Source: Thermoanaerobacterales bacterium
GTDB lineage: Bacteria; Bacillota; Thermosediminibacteria; Thermosediminibacterales; Tepidanaerobacteraceae
Assembly (NCBI GenBank): GCA_012839145.1
Contig: DUNY01000393.1
Span: 1-7,098, forward strand
Direction of reading: 5' to 3'
Length of the DNA stretch: 7,098 bases
Notes under the pieces: generated by a model
Told to the model about the DNA's origin: nothing
The model's database searches: none
The model's input: the letters and a program-made list of their open reading frames with translations, nothing else
Shown: positions 1 through 5,829 of the stretch, piece after piece
How positions within the stretch are numbered: position 1 is the stretch's first letter
How the letters are laid out: each line of letters starts with the position of its first letter
Position numbers and translations under genes: made by a program

Positions 1-782
1 AGGAATATGAAGATGCGAAAAATATGATGGAAACGGCCAAAATCAATCTCAAACGGCAGCAGGAGGCATTGGCACTTCTTTATGAGTCTTCCGATCCCAC
101 CGGTGGCTCTCTGCAGTTTTATTCCGGAAGAGCCGAGGCTCTACAGTCCCAAATAGATCTCATCAACTACCGAATCGAAAAAAGTCGCATTACTTCTCAG
201 ATAGCCGGTGTTGTGGCAAATCTTTCAGTAAAAAAAGGTGATTTAATAAATCCAGGCTCTCCACTTATGAACACTTTTCAAGAGGATGAGTACAATGTGG
301 AGACTTTTATTCCTGCTGAATCAGCCTCAAGTGTCATAGAGGGTATGAAGGTAAAAATAGTTCAGGGCAGGAAGGGAGAAGATGTGGTTTTTGATGGTAT
401 TGTGGAGAAGATTGCACCAACTGCTGTAGAAAGAATATCTCCTTTAGGTCTTGAGGAACAGCGCATTAAGGTTACAGTAAAGCCTGAGGTTCCGAAAAAC
501 CTTCACTTATTCCCGGGAACAGTGTTAGATGTGGAATTTACCACAGATAAAAGAGAAGGTGTCTTGGCTGTGCCCAAAACTGCTCTGTTTCCTTATGAAA
601 AAGGTGAAGCTCTATGGAAGGTAGAAGACGGCAGAGCCAAAATACAGCCAGTTGAAACCGGCTTTGAAAACGACAGTCACGTAGTTATAGAAAAGGGACT
701 TGTACCAGGGGACCTAATCATCCTAAATCCGCAACTATCTGGCCTCAAGGAAGGGAAAAAGATTATAGCAGATAATGAATAA
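1..782 (+). CDS. HlyD/RND-family efflux periplasmic adaptor subunit, 5'-truncated by window edge
   Basis: The frame is open from codon 3-5 with no start needed at the Met codons near 24, so this is the C-terminal 259 residues of a longer gene that begins outside the window. The order of parts fits a membrane-fusion protein that links an inner-membrane ABC or RND pump to the envelope. A Lys/Glu/Gln-rich helical hairpin covers about residues 1-60. The second lipoyl half follows at about 61-95 (ITSQIAGVVANLSVKKGD). A beta-barrel spans about 98-180, and a membrane-proximal domain with VPKTALF and a final VEDGRAKIQPVETG...GLVPGDLII block ends the protein. The family assignment is firm; the pump type and substrate are unknown because partner genes would lie upstream. 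The next gene has its own promoter, so this is probably the last gene of its operon. Confidence 0.88.
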   Translation, partial: EYEDAKNMMETAKINLKRQQEALALLYESSDPTGGSLQFYSGRAEALQSQIDLINYRIEKSRITSQIAGVVANLSVKKGDLINPGSPLMNTFQEDEYNVETFIPAESASSVIEGMKVKIVQGRKGEDVVFDGIVEKIAPTAVERISPLGLEEQRIKVTVKPEVPKNLHLFPGTVLDVEFTTDKREGVLAVPKTALFPYEKGEALWKVEDGRAKIQPVETGFENDSHVVIEKGLVPGDLIILNPQLSGLKEGKKIIADNE

Positions 783-783
783 T

Positions 784-796
784 CGGGGACGGTTCT
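784..796 (+). repeat. GGGGACGGTTCT tag, possible REP-type half element
   Basis: Directly after the adaptor stop codon comes CGGGGACGGTTCT. From general knowledge, GGGGACGGTTCT-type strings recur in many clostridial genomes as one arm of short GGGGAC...GTCCCC palindromes near Y1/REP-associated transposases. The matching GTCCCC arm is not present nearby, so here it would be only a half site or a relic. The resemblance is from memory and the string is short. Confidence 0.3.
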
Positions 797-905
797 AAAA
801 TATTCATCATTGAAGGCAAAAGGAGTATTCATTTTATATCATAAACTTTTTCAAATACGAAAAGGGAAATGAGCGAAATTATTATAGTTTTATTTCGACT
901 TGCCA

Positions 906-934
906 TTATTATATCACAAAAAACGTGATATAAT
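906..934 (+). promoter_or_regulatory. Sigma-A-like promoter of the ATPase gene
   Basis: A perfect TATAAT (929-934) lies 17 bases after a weak TTATTA -35 box (906-911). Transcription would start near 941, about 30 bases ahead of the ATPase start codon. The -10 box lies inside the palindromic half-sites listed separately, so a bound repressor would block it. Confidence 0.6.
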
Positions 935-953
935 ATCACTAAAGTTGTGATGT
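911..953 (+). promoter_or_regulatory. Tandem palindromic operator, four alternating half-sites
   Basis: Four half-sites alternate in orientation: ATATCAC (911-917), GTGATAT (925-931), ATATCAC (933-939) and GTGATGT (947-953). Sites 1/2 and 3/4 are each separated by 7 bases, sites 2/3 by one base, so the whole unit repeats with a 22-bp period, about two helical turns. The array covers the -10 box and transcription start of the ATPase gene. This geometry fits cooperative binding of two dimers, probably a repressor. The protein is unknown; autoregulation by the ATPase's own C-terminal winged-helix-like region is one possibility. Confidence 0.6.
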
Positions 954-972
954 GGTAAATAGGAGGTATTTT

Positions 973-2094
973 ATGTATAGAGGATTATTTCCTCTCGGTG
1001 GTCCGGTACCAGAAAGAGATTTGGTTGGCAGGAAAGGATTCGTTGATTCTCTTGTGAACCGCCTTTTAGAAGGGCAAAATGTTATGCTTACAGGTCCCCG
1101 TCGAATAGGAAAGACATCGCTTGCTTATGAGGTTTTAAGGAGAGTTAAAGAAGATGGAAGTTATACGGCATCAGTGGATTTTTTCAGATTTTCATCTAAG
1201 AAAGATTTTGCTACCGGACTTATTGACGCTTGTTTAGAGAATCGAACAGGAATAAGTAAGACTTTAAAGTTAATGCAGGATAAAACAAAAATATTAACAA
1301 GTGGAGCTAAATTTGCTATAAAATTGAAAGACTTGGAAATATCTTTAGGTTATGCAAAAAAATCTGATGATGAGTTATTGGACTTTGCATTACAGCTGCC
1401 AGGTATTTTAACTGAAAAGGATAAAAAGCATATGGTAGTTATGTTTGATGAGTTTCAAGATACTGCAAGAGTTGCAGGACCGGACATTTTTAAACATATG
1501 CGTTCACATTTCCAGATTCAAACACAGGTTAGTTATTTGTTTTTAGGGTCCAAAGAAGGTATGATGAATACACTTTTTAGCGATAGAAAAGAAGCTTTTT
1601 ATCGCTTTGCGACCATGTTACCGATTCCTAATATAACAGACGCGGAATGGGTACCTTATATTATTGAAAAGTTCAATTCAAGAGATATCAGTATAAAAAA
1701 ATCTGTAGCCAAAGAGATAGTAAAATTATCAGGGGGACATCCCCAGGATACTATGTTTCTTTGTTCCGAAATTTATTATGCCTTATTGGAAACCAACAGC
1801 AATACCGTAACCTTAGAGTATACAGAGCTGGGATATGATAGGGCAATGATAGCCCTTGCACCAATTTTTGATACAGTCCTAGATGATATTGGAAACCGCC
1901 TGCATGCCAGACGAGTGCTATACCAATTGGCAGCAGGTAAAAATGTATACCCTGAAAATGTCCACCCAAACGCTGCTAAGCGAGCAATAGATTTTTTAAT
2001 ATCTAAAGCAATCATTGAAAAAAAAGAAAAGGGCAGCTATGCTTTTGTAGAGCCCATGTTCAAACAGTATATATTGCTGACCGAAAATCAATAG
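973..2094 (+). CDS. Archaeal-type AAA ATPase (ATPase_2-like, STAND-related), 373 aa
   Basis: The ATG at 973 is chosen because AGGAGG (961-966) sits 6 bases upstream; an in-frame GTG at 952 lies ahead of that site. The N-terminus PERDLVGRKGFVDSL (13-27) is the entry motif of this ATPase group. Walker A is GPRRIGKTS (41-49) and Walker B is VVMFDEF (155-161) with the catalytic-type Asp-Glu pair. A sensor-like strand follows (YLFLGSK, about 188-194), and about 310-370 looks like a winged helix (NAAKRAIDFLISKAIIEK...). No signal peptide or membrane segment is seen, so it is cytoplasmic. Proteins of this family are widespread orphans of mostly unknown role, some tied to mobile DNA or stress. Here it stands alone behind a palindrome-covered promoter and next to a broken transporter gene, which suggests an inserted accessory gene. 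ATPase activity is well supported; the biological role is not known. Confidence 0.85.
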   Translation: MYRGLFPLGGPVPERDLVGRKGFVDSLVNRLLEGQNVMLTGPRRIGKTSLAYEVLRRVKEDGSYTASVDFFRFSSKKDFATGLIDACLENRTGISKTLKLMQDKTKILTSGAKFAIKLKDLEISLGYAKKSDDELLDFALQLPGILTEKDKKHMVVMFDEFQDTARVAGPDIFKHMRSHFQIQTQVSYLFLGSKEGMMNTLFSDRKEAFYRFATMLPIPNITDAEWVPYIIEKFNSRDISIKKSVAKEIVKLSGGHPQDTMFLCSEIYYALLETNSNTVTLEYTELGYDRAMIALAPIFDTVLDDIGNRLHARRVLYQLAAGKNVYPENVHPNAAKRAIDFLISKAIIEKKEKGSYAFVEPMFKQYILLTENQ

Positions 2095-2112
2095 AATAGC
2101 TGGTGATGCGGG

Positions 2113-2150
2113 GGCCTTTTGTTTATCAGATTTTTGATAAACAAAAGGCC
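2113..2150. repeat. Perfect 16-bp inverted repeat (hairpin) at the edge of the symporter remnant
   Basis: The arm GGCCTTTTGTTTATCA (2113-2128) is exactly complementary to TGATAAACAAAAGGCC (2135-2150) around a 6-base loop. It begins 18 bases after the ATPase stop and ends 13 bases before the first surviving in-frame codon of the symporter remnant. It could stop transcription of the ATPase gene, but no T-run follows it on either strand, so it is not a standard intrinsic terminator. A foldback relic or a palindrome that promoted the deletion is an alternative. Confidence 0.7.
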
Positions 2151-2160
2151 ATATCCATAT

Positions 2161-2544
2161 TGAGATTTTGTCATACCAATTTGCAATGCTGCTCACCTAT
2201 GTGGCTCAGTATTGACAGAAACCTTCTTTGTAATGGCTGCCTCCCAAATACTATATGGCACAATGCCTTCTCTTACACAAATGATAACATTTATATTTTT
2301 ATTGGACTTATTCGGTGTTGCAGCACCGGGCGTACCAGGTGGAACAGTAATGGCATCATTAGGACTTATAACAAGTGTGTTAGGTTTTGACCAGGCAGGT
2401 GTTGCAATGGTGCTTTCAATTTTTGCACTACAAGACAGCTTCGGAACAGCGTGCAATGTTACAGGCAATGGTGCTATAGCTTTGATGGTGACAGGTATTG
2501 CAAAAAAATATATGAAAGATGAAGGGTCAGAAAATCCACAATAA
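2161..2544 (+). pseudogene. C-terminal remnant of a dicarboxylate/amino acid:cation symporter (DAACS, PF00375 family)
   Basis: From 2164 the frame reads DFVIPICNAAHLCGSVLTE and continues to a stop at 2542-2544. It is homologous-looking across all 126 residues to the last third of GltP/SdcS-type symporters, which are usually about 400 residues. Recognisable parts are the HP2 region (APGVPGGTVMA) and TM8 (LQDSFGTACNVTGNGAI). Homology already covers the codons before the TTG at 2212, and an in-frame TGA lies at 2161-2163 just before them, so the reading frame is broken rather than simply short. No N-terminal transporter sequence is present between this and the ATPase gene. Compared with the glutamate transporter site, the Arg position is Gly and the second Asp position is Asn, while the first Asp is kept. 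Transport function is very unlikely. Confidence 0.82.
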
Positions 2545-2570
2545 AAAAGGAGCTTTTGAAAGCCCCTTTT
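2543..2570 (-). terminator. Intrinsic terminator of the minus-strand symporter operon, possibly bidirectional
   Basis: AAAAGGAGCTTT (2545-2556) pairs with AAAGCCCCTTTT (2559-2570) with one A.C mismatch. Read on the minus strand the stem ends in a run of six T (2548-2543), the normal form of a rho-independent terminator, about 25 bases after the COG0212-type gene ends. On the plus strand it begins at the symporter-remnant stop codon and has only four T, so it may also work weakly that way. Confidence 0.75.
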
Positions 2571-2594
2571 GCCCATATCAATCTCATATATTTT

Positions 2595-3332
2595 TTATTG
2601 TCGTTTTAAGTCATATAATTCCTGTAGTGGAGGAATATTTTCGATCATACCCTTCTCCAGTTTATCCCATATAACACCTGATGTAGGTTTAGAAAGCTGA
2701 GAATTGACATTCATCACTTTAGTAGGTGTTACAATATAATCTACGATGGTATCATAAGGGGTAGTTTCTATCTCCATGTCAACTACTTGGCAGTCATGGC
2801 CTACAGCGATGACTGGTGTTTTAAGATCTACTACCTGAGTTTCCCATAGCATTGCCCATTCCAGGTCAAAATAGCCATGTCCCTTGCCAAAGCGAATTCC
2901 TGAAGGTGTGATTGCAGAAGCTCCTGTCACTAGCATATCCACTTTCTCCAGCTTTTCCTTTATTTCTTTTAAAGAAATTGGTTTCATGAATTTTTCCATA
3001 CCGTCCAAAGTTGTGGCCAGCTCTTCTTTGCCCTCGGGAACATCTCCGGGATGGATCACCTGAAATCCCCTGTTTATGCCATAAGTAGTAGTAAGCAAGG
3101 TTTTTTTATCTTTCAGAGTAAATTCCCGTAGTTTTTCCATGTTGTTATCGGGAGTTATAAATATAACCTGAGCTTTTTTGTAAACTTCCAAGTCTCTAAT
3201 TAATTGAGCTCCTTTGTCGCTGCCCTCATAATCAGCGATAAACTCAGCAAAATCCCAATGAAATCTTGAATCAGGTTTTGCTACTTTTTTTAACTCTTCC
3301 CAAATTTTTTTTCTAGCTTCATTGCGATTCAT
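2595..3332 (-). CDS. 5-formyltetrahydrofolate cyclo-ligase paralogue, COG0212/MTHFSD type, 245 aa
   Basis: The ATG at 3332 is chosen because GAGGAG (3346-3341) lies 8 bases upstream; an in-frame GTG at 3341 overlaps that site. The family mark is GIRFGKGHGYFDLEW (145-159), the substrate/phosphate loop of the cyclo-ligase fold in the GKG.GY.DLE form typical of COG0212 and MTHFSD proteins rather than true folate cyclo-ligases. It is followed by VGHDCQVVD (177-185) and a VDYIVTPTKV strand. At 245 residues it is longer than the usual 180-200 of the true enzyme. Known of the family: the paralogues lack clear folate association and have been linked genetically to thiamin metabolism, but the reaction is unsettled. 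It is third in an operon with an SSS symporter and a microprotein, 21 bases after the latter, which points to processing of an imported compound. Automatic annotation as folate cyclo-ligase would probably be wrong. Confidence 0.85.
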   Translation of the reverse strand: MNRNEARKKIWEELKKVAKPDSRFHWDFAEFIADYEGSDKGAQLIRDLEVYKKAQVIFITPDNNMEKLREFTLKDKKTLLTTTYGINRGFQVIHPGDVPEGKEELATTLDGMEKFMKPISLKEIKEKLEKVDMLVTGASAITPSGIRFGKGHGYFDLEWAMLWETQVVDLKTPVIAVGHDCQVVDMEIETTPYDTIVDYIVTPTKVMNVNSQLSKPTSGVIWDKLEKGMIENIPPLQELYDLKRQ

Positions 3333-3353
3333 ATCCTTCACTCCTCGTTACTT

Positions 3354-3476
3354 TTACCATAAAGTCTTGTTTTTAAAATCCACTATGTTATACCAAAGTT
3401 GAAAACCAAAATCTAGCATTAAACCAGCTAAACATATCCACATAAGGATGGCAAAAAAAGTCTCGGAATAAGTCAT
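3354..3476 (-). CDS. 40-residue membrane microprotein between symporter and COG0212 genes
   Basis: This small frame starts with ATG at 3476, 6 bases after a strong GGAGGG (3488-3483), and ends in TAA at 3356-3354. It begins 15 bases after the symporter stop and ends 21 bases before the next start, filling the gap exactly. The peptide begins MTYSETFFAILMWICLAGLM and then has LDFGFQLWYNIVDF, giving one transmembrane helix (about 7-30) with many aromatic residues and a short basic tail (KNKTLW). No family is recognised. Small membrane partners are known beside some SSS symporters (YhdT beside PanF, for example), so a role in stability or activity of the symporter is a reasonable inference. The ribosome site, spacing and hydrophobic pattern argue that it is a real gene. 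Confidence 0.72.
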   Translation of the reverse strand: MTYSETFFAILMWICLAGLMLDFGFQLWYNIVDFKNKTLW

Positions 3477-3491
3477 ATCAATCCCTCCATA

Positions 3492-4919
3492 CTAGTCAAT
3501 GGTTTTTATATGTTCCCTTAGTTTGTTAAAATCAAAGTTGGCAGGCGATACCCTGGCGGAAATAAATACAACGCCGGTAGATACTATAATCGCAGTTACA
3601 AAACTTAATAAGTTTTGGTTATTAAGAAATAGGGGAAGGCCGCTTAAAAGTCCCAAGACAGTCCCTGCAGCAGCAGCTTTTCCACTAATATTGGGGCTGA
3701 ATAGTCCTGCTATTACGGGAATAACAGCTGCAGCAGCTACCAAGTCTGCTATTAATAATAAAAACAGTATTGACGGCGCTTTAAAGGCCACTAGCATAGC
3801 GCCTGCTCCGAATACAATAGTTGCAATCCTAGCTACGAATACTGCCTTTTCCGGGGCTAGATCCGGCAAAAGGCTCTTAATAATATCCAGAGAGGCTATA
3901 GATGAAAAAGCAGCCAGAGCGTCAGAAGCTGTTGAAGTTGCAGCAAGAACGATTATCATCATAAAAATCATTGATGCCCATGGTGGTAAAAGGTAATCAG
4001 CCATTAATGCAGTGGCAATAGATGGATGGGGCAATTCCATATTATAGGCTACAGCCATTAGCCCAAAAGATGCTGCGATGATTGTCATGGGAAAAGTCAT
4101 AAAGGATGCGCTAAGCAATCCCTTTTTCACTACTTTGATATCTTTGGCAGAATATACCCGCTGCCAAAGGGCTTGATTAAGCAGTTCCGCCGCAGATACG
4201 GCTATAATAATCATTAGAGCAAATTCCAATCCTGTAGGATGAAAGACTTTAAGGAACTCCGGGGAATGCTTCAGTATTCCGTCATATATGGCTGCAGGCC
4301 CACCGGAATTTTTAAAGGCTATAATTGCGGTTATAAACAGCATAGGTGTTATAAGAATTGCCTGCAATCCGTTAGTGAAAATGGCAGCACCTAATCCACC
4401 GTAAGTTGTGTAAATAATAACAGGTACGCCGATAATTAATACGCCTATATACAGAGGTATGTGACCAATGTAGTTAAAAGCTATACCAACGCCTATAAGA
4501 TTTGCAGCCAATAGACAGAACATGTATACAATGGTGACAAACAGAACTACAACATACATTATATTTCCATATCTGACTTTGGCATATTCTCCGATGGTGT
4601 TACCTGATGGAATCAATTCTTTAATACGGCCTGAAACCGGCAAAAACGCGATATATGATAGGGATATGGCAAGTCCATAACCGATCATTGCTGTAAGACC
4701 TTCATAATAAGCCATTTCCCCTGGGGAGAAAATAAGACCGGTACCTACTGCGTAAGCAATAAATGTAGCAGTCATAAAGGCGGTGGTAATGTTTCTGCCG
4801 GCGGAAAAGTAAGAGTCATTATCCAACATTTTACTCTTGCTGAAGCGGTATCCCAGCCACGTGATTAAACCCATAAGCACCAGGCTGAATACAATCATAA
4901 GAGAACCGAAAGAAAACAT
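3492..4919 (-). CDS. Sodium:solute symporter (SSS family), 475 aa
   Basis: The ATG at 4919 follows AGGAGG (4934-4929) by 9 bases. The protein is hydrophobic throughout, with the 12-13 helices and the length usual for SSS transporters. Family marks include SYFSAGRN (36-43), NTIGEYAKVRYG (107-118), YTTYGGLGAAIFTNGLQ (170-186) and, in the TM8 region, AATSTASDALAAFSSIAS, whose Ser/Thr residues match the Na2 sodium site. It would bring a small solute into the cell with sodium. The substrate is not readable: SSS members carry sugars, proline, pantothenate, carboxylates, nucleobases and others. It is the first gene of a three-gene operon, and the downstream COG0212-type gene makes a vitamin-related or heterocyclic substrate worth testing. 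The gene looks intact. Confidence 0.92.
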   Translation of the reverse strand: MFSFGSLMIVFSLVLMGLITWLGYRFSKSKMLDNDSYFSAGRNITTAFMTATFIAYAVGTGLIFSPGEMAYYEGLTAMIGYGLAISLSYIAFLPVSGRIKELIPSGNTIGEYAKVRYGNIMYVVVLFVTIVYMFCLLAANLIGVGIAFNYIGHIPLYIGVLIIGVPVIIYTTYGGLGAAIFTNGLQAILITPMLFITAIIAFKNSGGPAAIYDGILKHSPEFLKVFHPTGLEFALMIIIAVSAAELLNQALWQRVYSAKDIKVVKKGLLSASFMTFPMTIIAASFGLMAVAYNMELPHPSIATALMADYLLPPWASMIFMMIIVLAATSTASDALAAFSSIASLDIIKSLLPDLAPEKAVFVARIATIVFGAGAMLVAFKAPSILFLLLIADLVAAAAVIPVIAGLFSPNISGKAAAAGTVLGLLSGLPLFLNNQNLLSFVTAIIVSTGVVFISARVSPANFDFNKLREHIKTID

Positions 4920-4942
4920 ATTTTATATCCTCCTCAATTAGC

Positions 4943-4965
4943 ATATTGTGTAATACGAACAATAT
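4943..4965. repeat. Inverted repeat in the symporter leader
   Basis: ATATTGT (4943-4949) and ACAATAT (4959-4965) are exact complements 9 bases apart, lying between the predicted transcription start and the ribosome binding site of the symporter gene. It may be a second operator or a leader hairpin. Such AT-rich arms can also arise by chance. Confidence 0.4.
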
Positions 4966-4995
4966 TATGTGTATCAATGAAAATGTCCGCCTTTA

Positions 4996-5024
4996 ATTAA
5001 ATCATCTTAAATTGCATTTGTCAA
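4996..5024 (-). promoter_or_regulatory. Sigma-A-like promoter of the symporter operon
   Basis: On the minus strand a perfect TTGACA (5024-5019) is followed after exactly 17 bases by TTTAAT (5001-4996), five of six matches to the -10 consensus. Transcription would begin near 4989, giving a leader of about 70 bases. This is among the best-matching promoters in the window. Confidence 0.75.
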
Positions 5025-5029
5025 TGCAA
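5012..5029. promoter_or_regulatory. Palindromic operator over the -35 box of the symporter operon
   Basis: TTGCATTTGTCAATGCAA has perfect 7-base arms (5012-5018 and 5023-5029) around TGTC and completely contains the -35 box. The position fits a dimeric repressor that excludes RNA polymerase. I do not recognise the motif as belonging to a known regulator, and no regulator gene lies in the window. Confidence 0.55.
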
Positions 5030-5058
5030 ACTTAATCTTACATAAAATGTACAATAAC

Positions 5059-5099
5059 AAGGAGACTGTTGTAACAGAAATCGTCACAACAATCTCCTT
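5059..5099. terminator. Hairpin between the foldback element and the symporter promoter
   Basis: AAGGAGA (5059-5065) pairs with TCTCCTT (5093-5099) and, after one C.A mismatch, TGTTGT (5067-5072) with ACAACA (5086-5091), leaving a 13-base loop. It is a stable stem that would insulate the symporter operon from minus-strand transcription coming through the UPF0016 gene and the foldback element. Neither side has a good T-run (minus GTTATTGT, plus TTTATAAT), so termination is only a likely function. Confidence 0.45.
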
Positions 5100-5116
5100 T
5101 ATAATACCTTTAGTAA

Positions 5117-5348
5117 GATTTCAGTGTGAAAAGCCACCTCGACAAAGACTACGGCCCTCTCCCTAAAGCAAGACCTGTTGCTTTTAGCTTAATCCTGCAC
5201 TACTCAGGGATTCACGGGCAATTCGGCATCCTGTTCAGTGTCCGTCAGCGTGCGTTCTGCTGCCCTTGCTAAGTTTGTTTCAAGCTAAAAGTAACAATGA
5301 TCTTGCTTAAAAGGGATTGTTTGCCAGAAGAGTTTACACACTGAAATC
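5117..5348 (-). ncRNA. Structured 232-base foldback element: candidate non-coding RNA or small mobile element
   Basis: The ends GATTTCAGTGTG (5117-5128) and CACACTGAAATC (5337-5348) are perfect 12-base complements. Inside them further complementary pairs are nested in order: AAGCAAGA (5166-5173) with TCTTGCTT (5301-5308), then TTGCTTTTAGCTT (5178-5190) with AAGCTAAAAGTAA (5282-5294, one mismatch), then GGGCA with TGCCC, plus a side hairpin AATCCTG/CAGGGATT (5191-5212). The result is a long rod with an asymmetric internal bubble, as in 6S RNA. There is no open reading frame of note and G+C is clearly above the flanks. I do not recognise a known RNA family. Strand is uncertain: minus would be read through from the UPF0016 gene ending 11 bases away, while a TATAAT at 5100-5105 would suit plus-strand transcription. 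A MITE is the main alternative, since AGTAA occurs at both flanks (5112-5116 and 5350-5354). Confidence 0.55.
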
Positions 5349-5359
5349 AAGTAATTAGT

Positions 5360-5662
5360 CTATCCTTGTCCAAGCTGATGCAGTACATCCGGCACTGCTT
5401 CAATAAGAACAAAGATACCTATGCCTACAAAAAGTATTCCTGCTGCCAGCTTAAGGTATACCGGAGGCACATAACGTGATACCACTTCTCCAAACAGGGT
5501 GCCGATGAGTGTAACAAGAACAAGTGCAAGTGAAGCTCCAAGAAATATTGGCAGAGGTTTTTTATACTGTGTTACTAGGGTAAATACGGCCAGCTGAGTT
5601 TTGTCTCCCAGTTCTGCCAAAAATAACATTCCAAAAGCCATTAAAAAAAGTTTTATGTCCAC
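5360..5662 (-). CDS. Half-size UPF0016/GDT1-family membrane protein, probable manganese exporter, 100 aa
   Basis: The GTG at 5662 is preferred because AGAGGTG (5675-5669) lies 6 bases upstream; a GTG at 5671 overlaps that site. The hallmark ExGDKT motif is present as ELGDKT (17-22), and three hydrophobic segments (about 5-20, 37-57, 69-89) make up one repeat of the fold. Full-length relatives have two such repeats with two motifs, so this is a half-size member that must pair with itself or with another half protein. The family moves Mn2+ (and Ca2+ or H+ in eukaryotes) out of the cytoplasm. The upstream yybP-ykoY riboswitch independently supports a manganese role. No second half-size gene is seen beside it; upstream is leader RNA and downstream is the foldback element. 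Confidence 0.88.
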   Translation of the reverse strand: MDIKLFLMAFGMLFLAELGDKTQLAVFTLVTQYKKPLPIFLGASLALVLVTLIGTLFGEVVSRYVPPVYLKLAAGILFVGIGIFVLIEAVPDVLHQLGQG

Positions 5663-5677
5663 AAGATACACCTCTAC

Positions 5678-5828
5678 TTTTATTTAAAAATAAATTTTGA
5701 CTACGATGAAAAAATTAAGCTGCTGGAATGAATCACATAAGGCCCATAAAATCATATTAGTGCAGTACAGTAATCCGCAGAATATACAGGTATAGCTTCT
5801 ACTTTTATTCTATAGTTCCCTCTTTTGT
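5678..5828 (-). other. Leader segment between riboswitch terminator and UPF0016 gene, no gene seen
   Basis: About 150 bases separate the terminator T-run from the ribosome binding site, long for a riboswitch-controlled leader. No frame with an ExGDKT motif or other recognisable protein is present on either strand. TCTACTTTTATT occurs twice (5673-5684 and 5798-5809), the nearer copy overlapping the ribosome site, so the segment may stem from a lost duplicate of the gene start. The sequence is AT-rich and the repeat is short. Confidence 0.35.
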
Positions 5829-5829
5829 T

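Noticed and set aside
2103..2390. 95-codon plus-strand frame overlapping the hairpin and symporter remnant
   Set aside because: It is out of frame with the clear symporter homology, has no ribosome site and reads as Cys/Asn/Ile-rich shadow sequence.
3499..3996. 165-codon plus-strand frame opposite the symporter gene
   Set aside because: It is the antisense shadow of hydrophobic codons in the SSS symporter; Ala/Thr/Ile-rich and without a start signal.
5117..5348. SRP RNA, tmRNA or RNase P RNA as identity of the foldback element
   Set aside because: The SRP domain IV core, a tmRNA tag peptide and the RNase P conserved blocks are all missing.
4920..5350. TPP, SAM, cobalamin or T-box riboswitch upstream of the symporter operon
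   Set aside because: None of their conserved cores was found on the minus strand; the leader from the predicted start is only about 70 bases.
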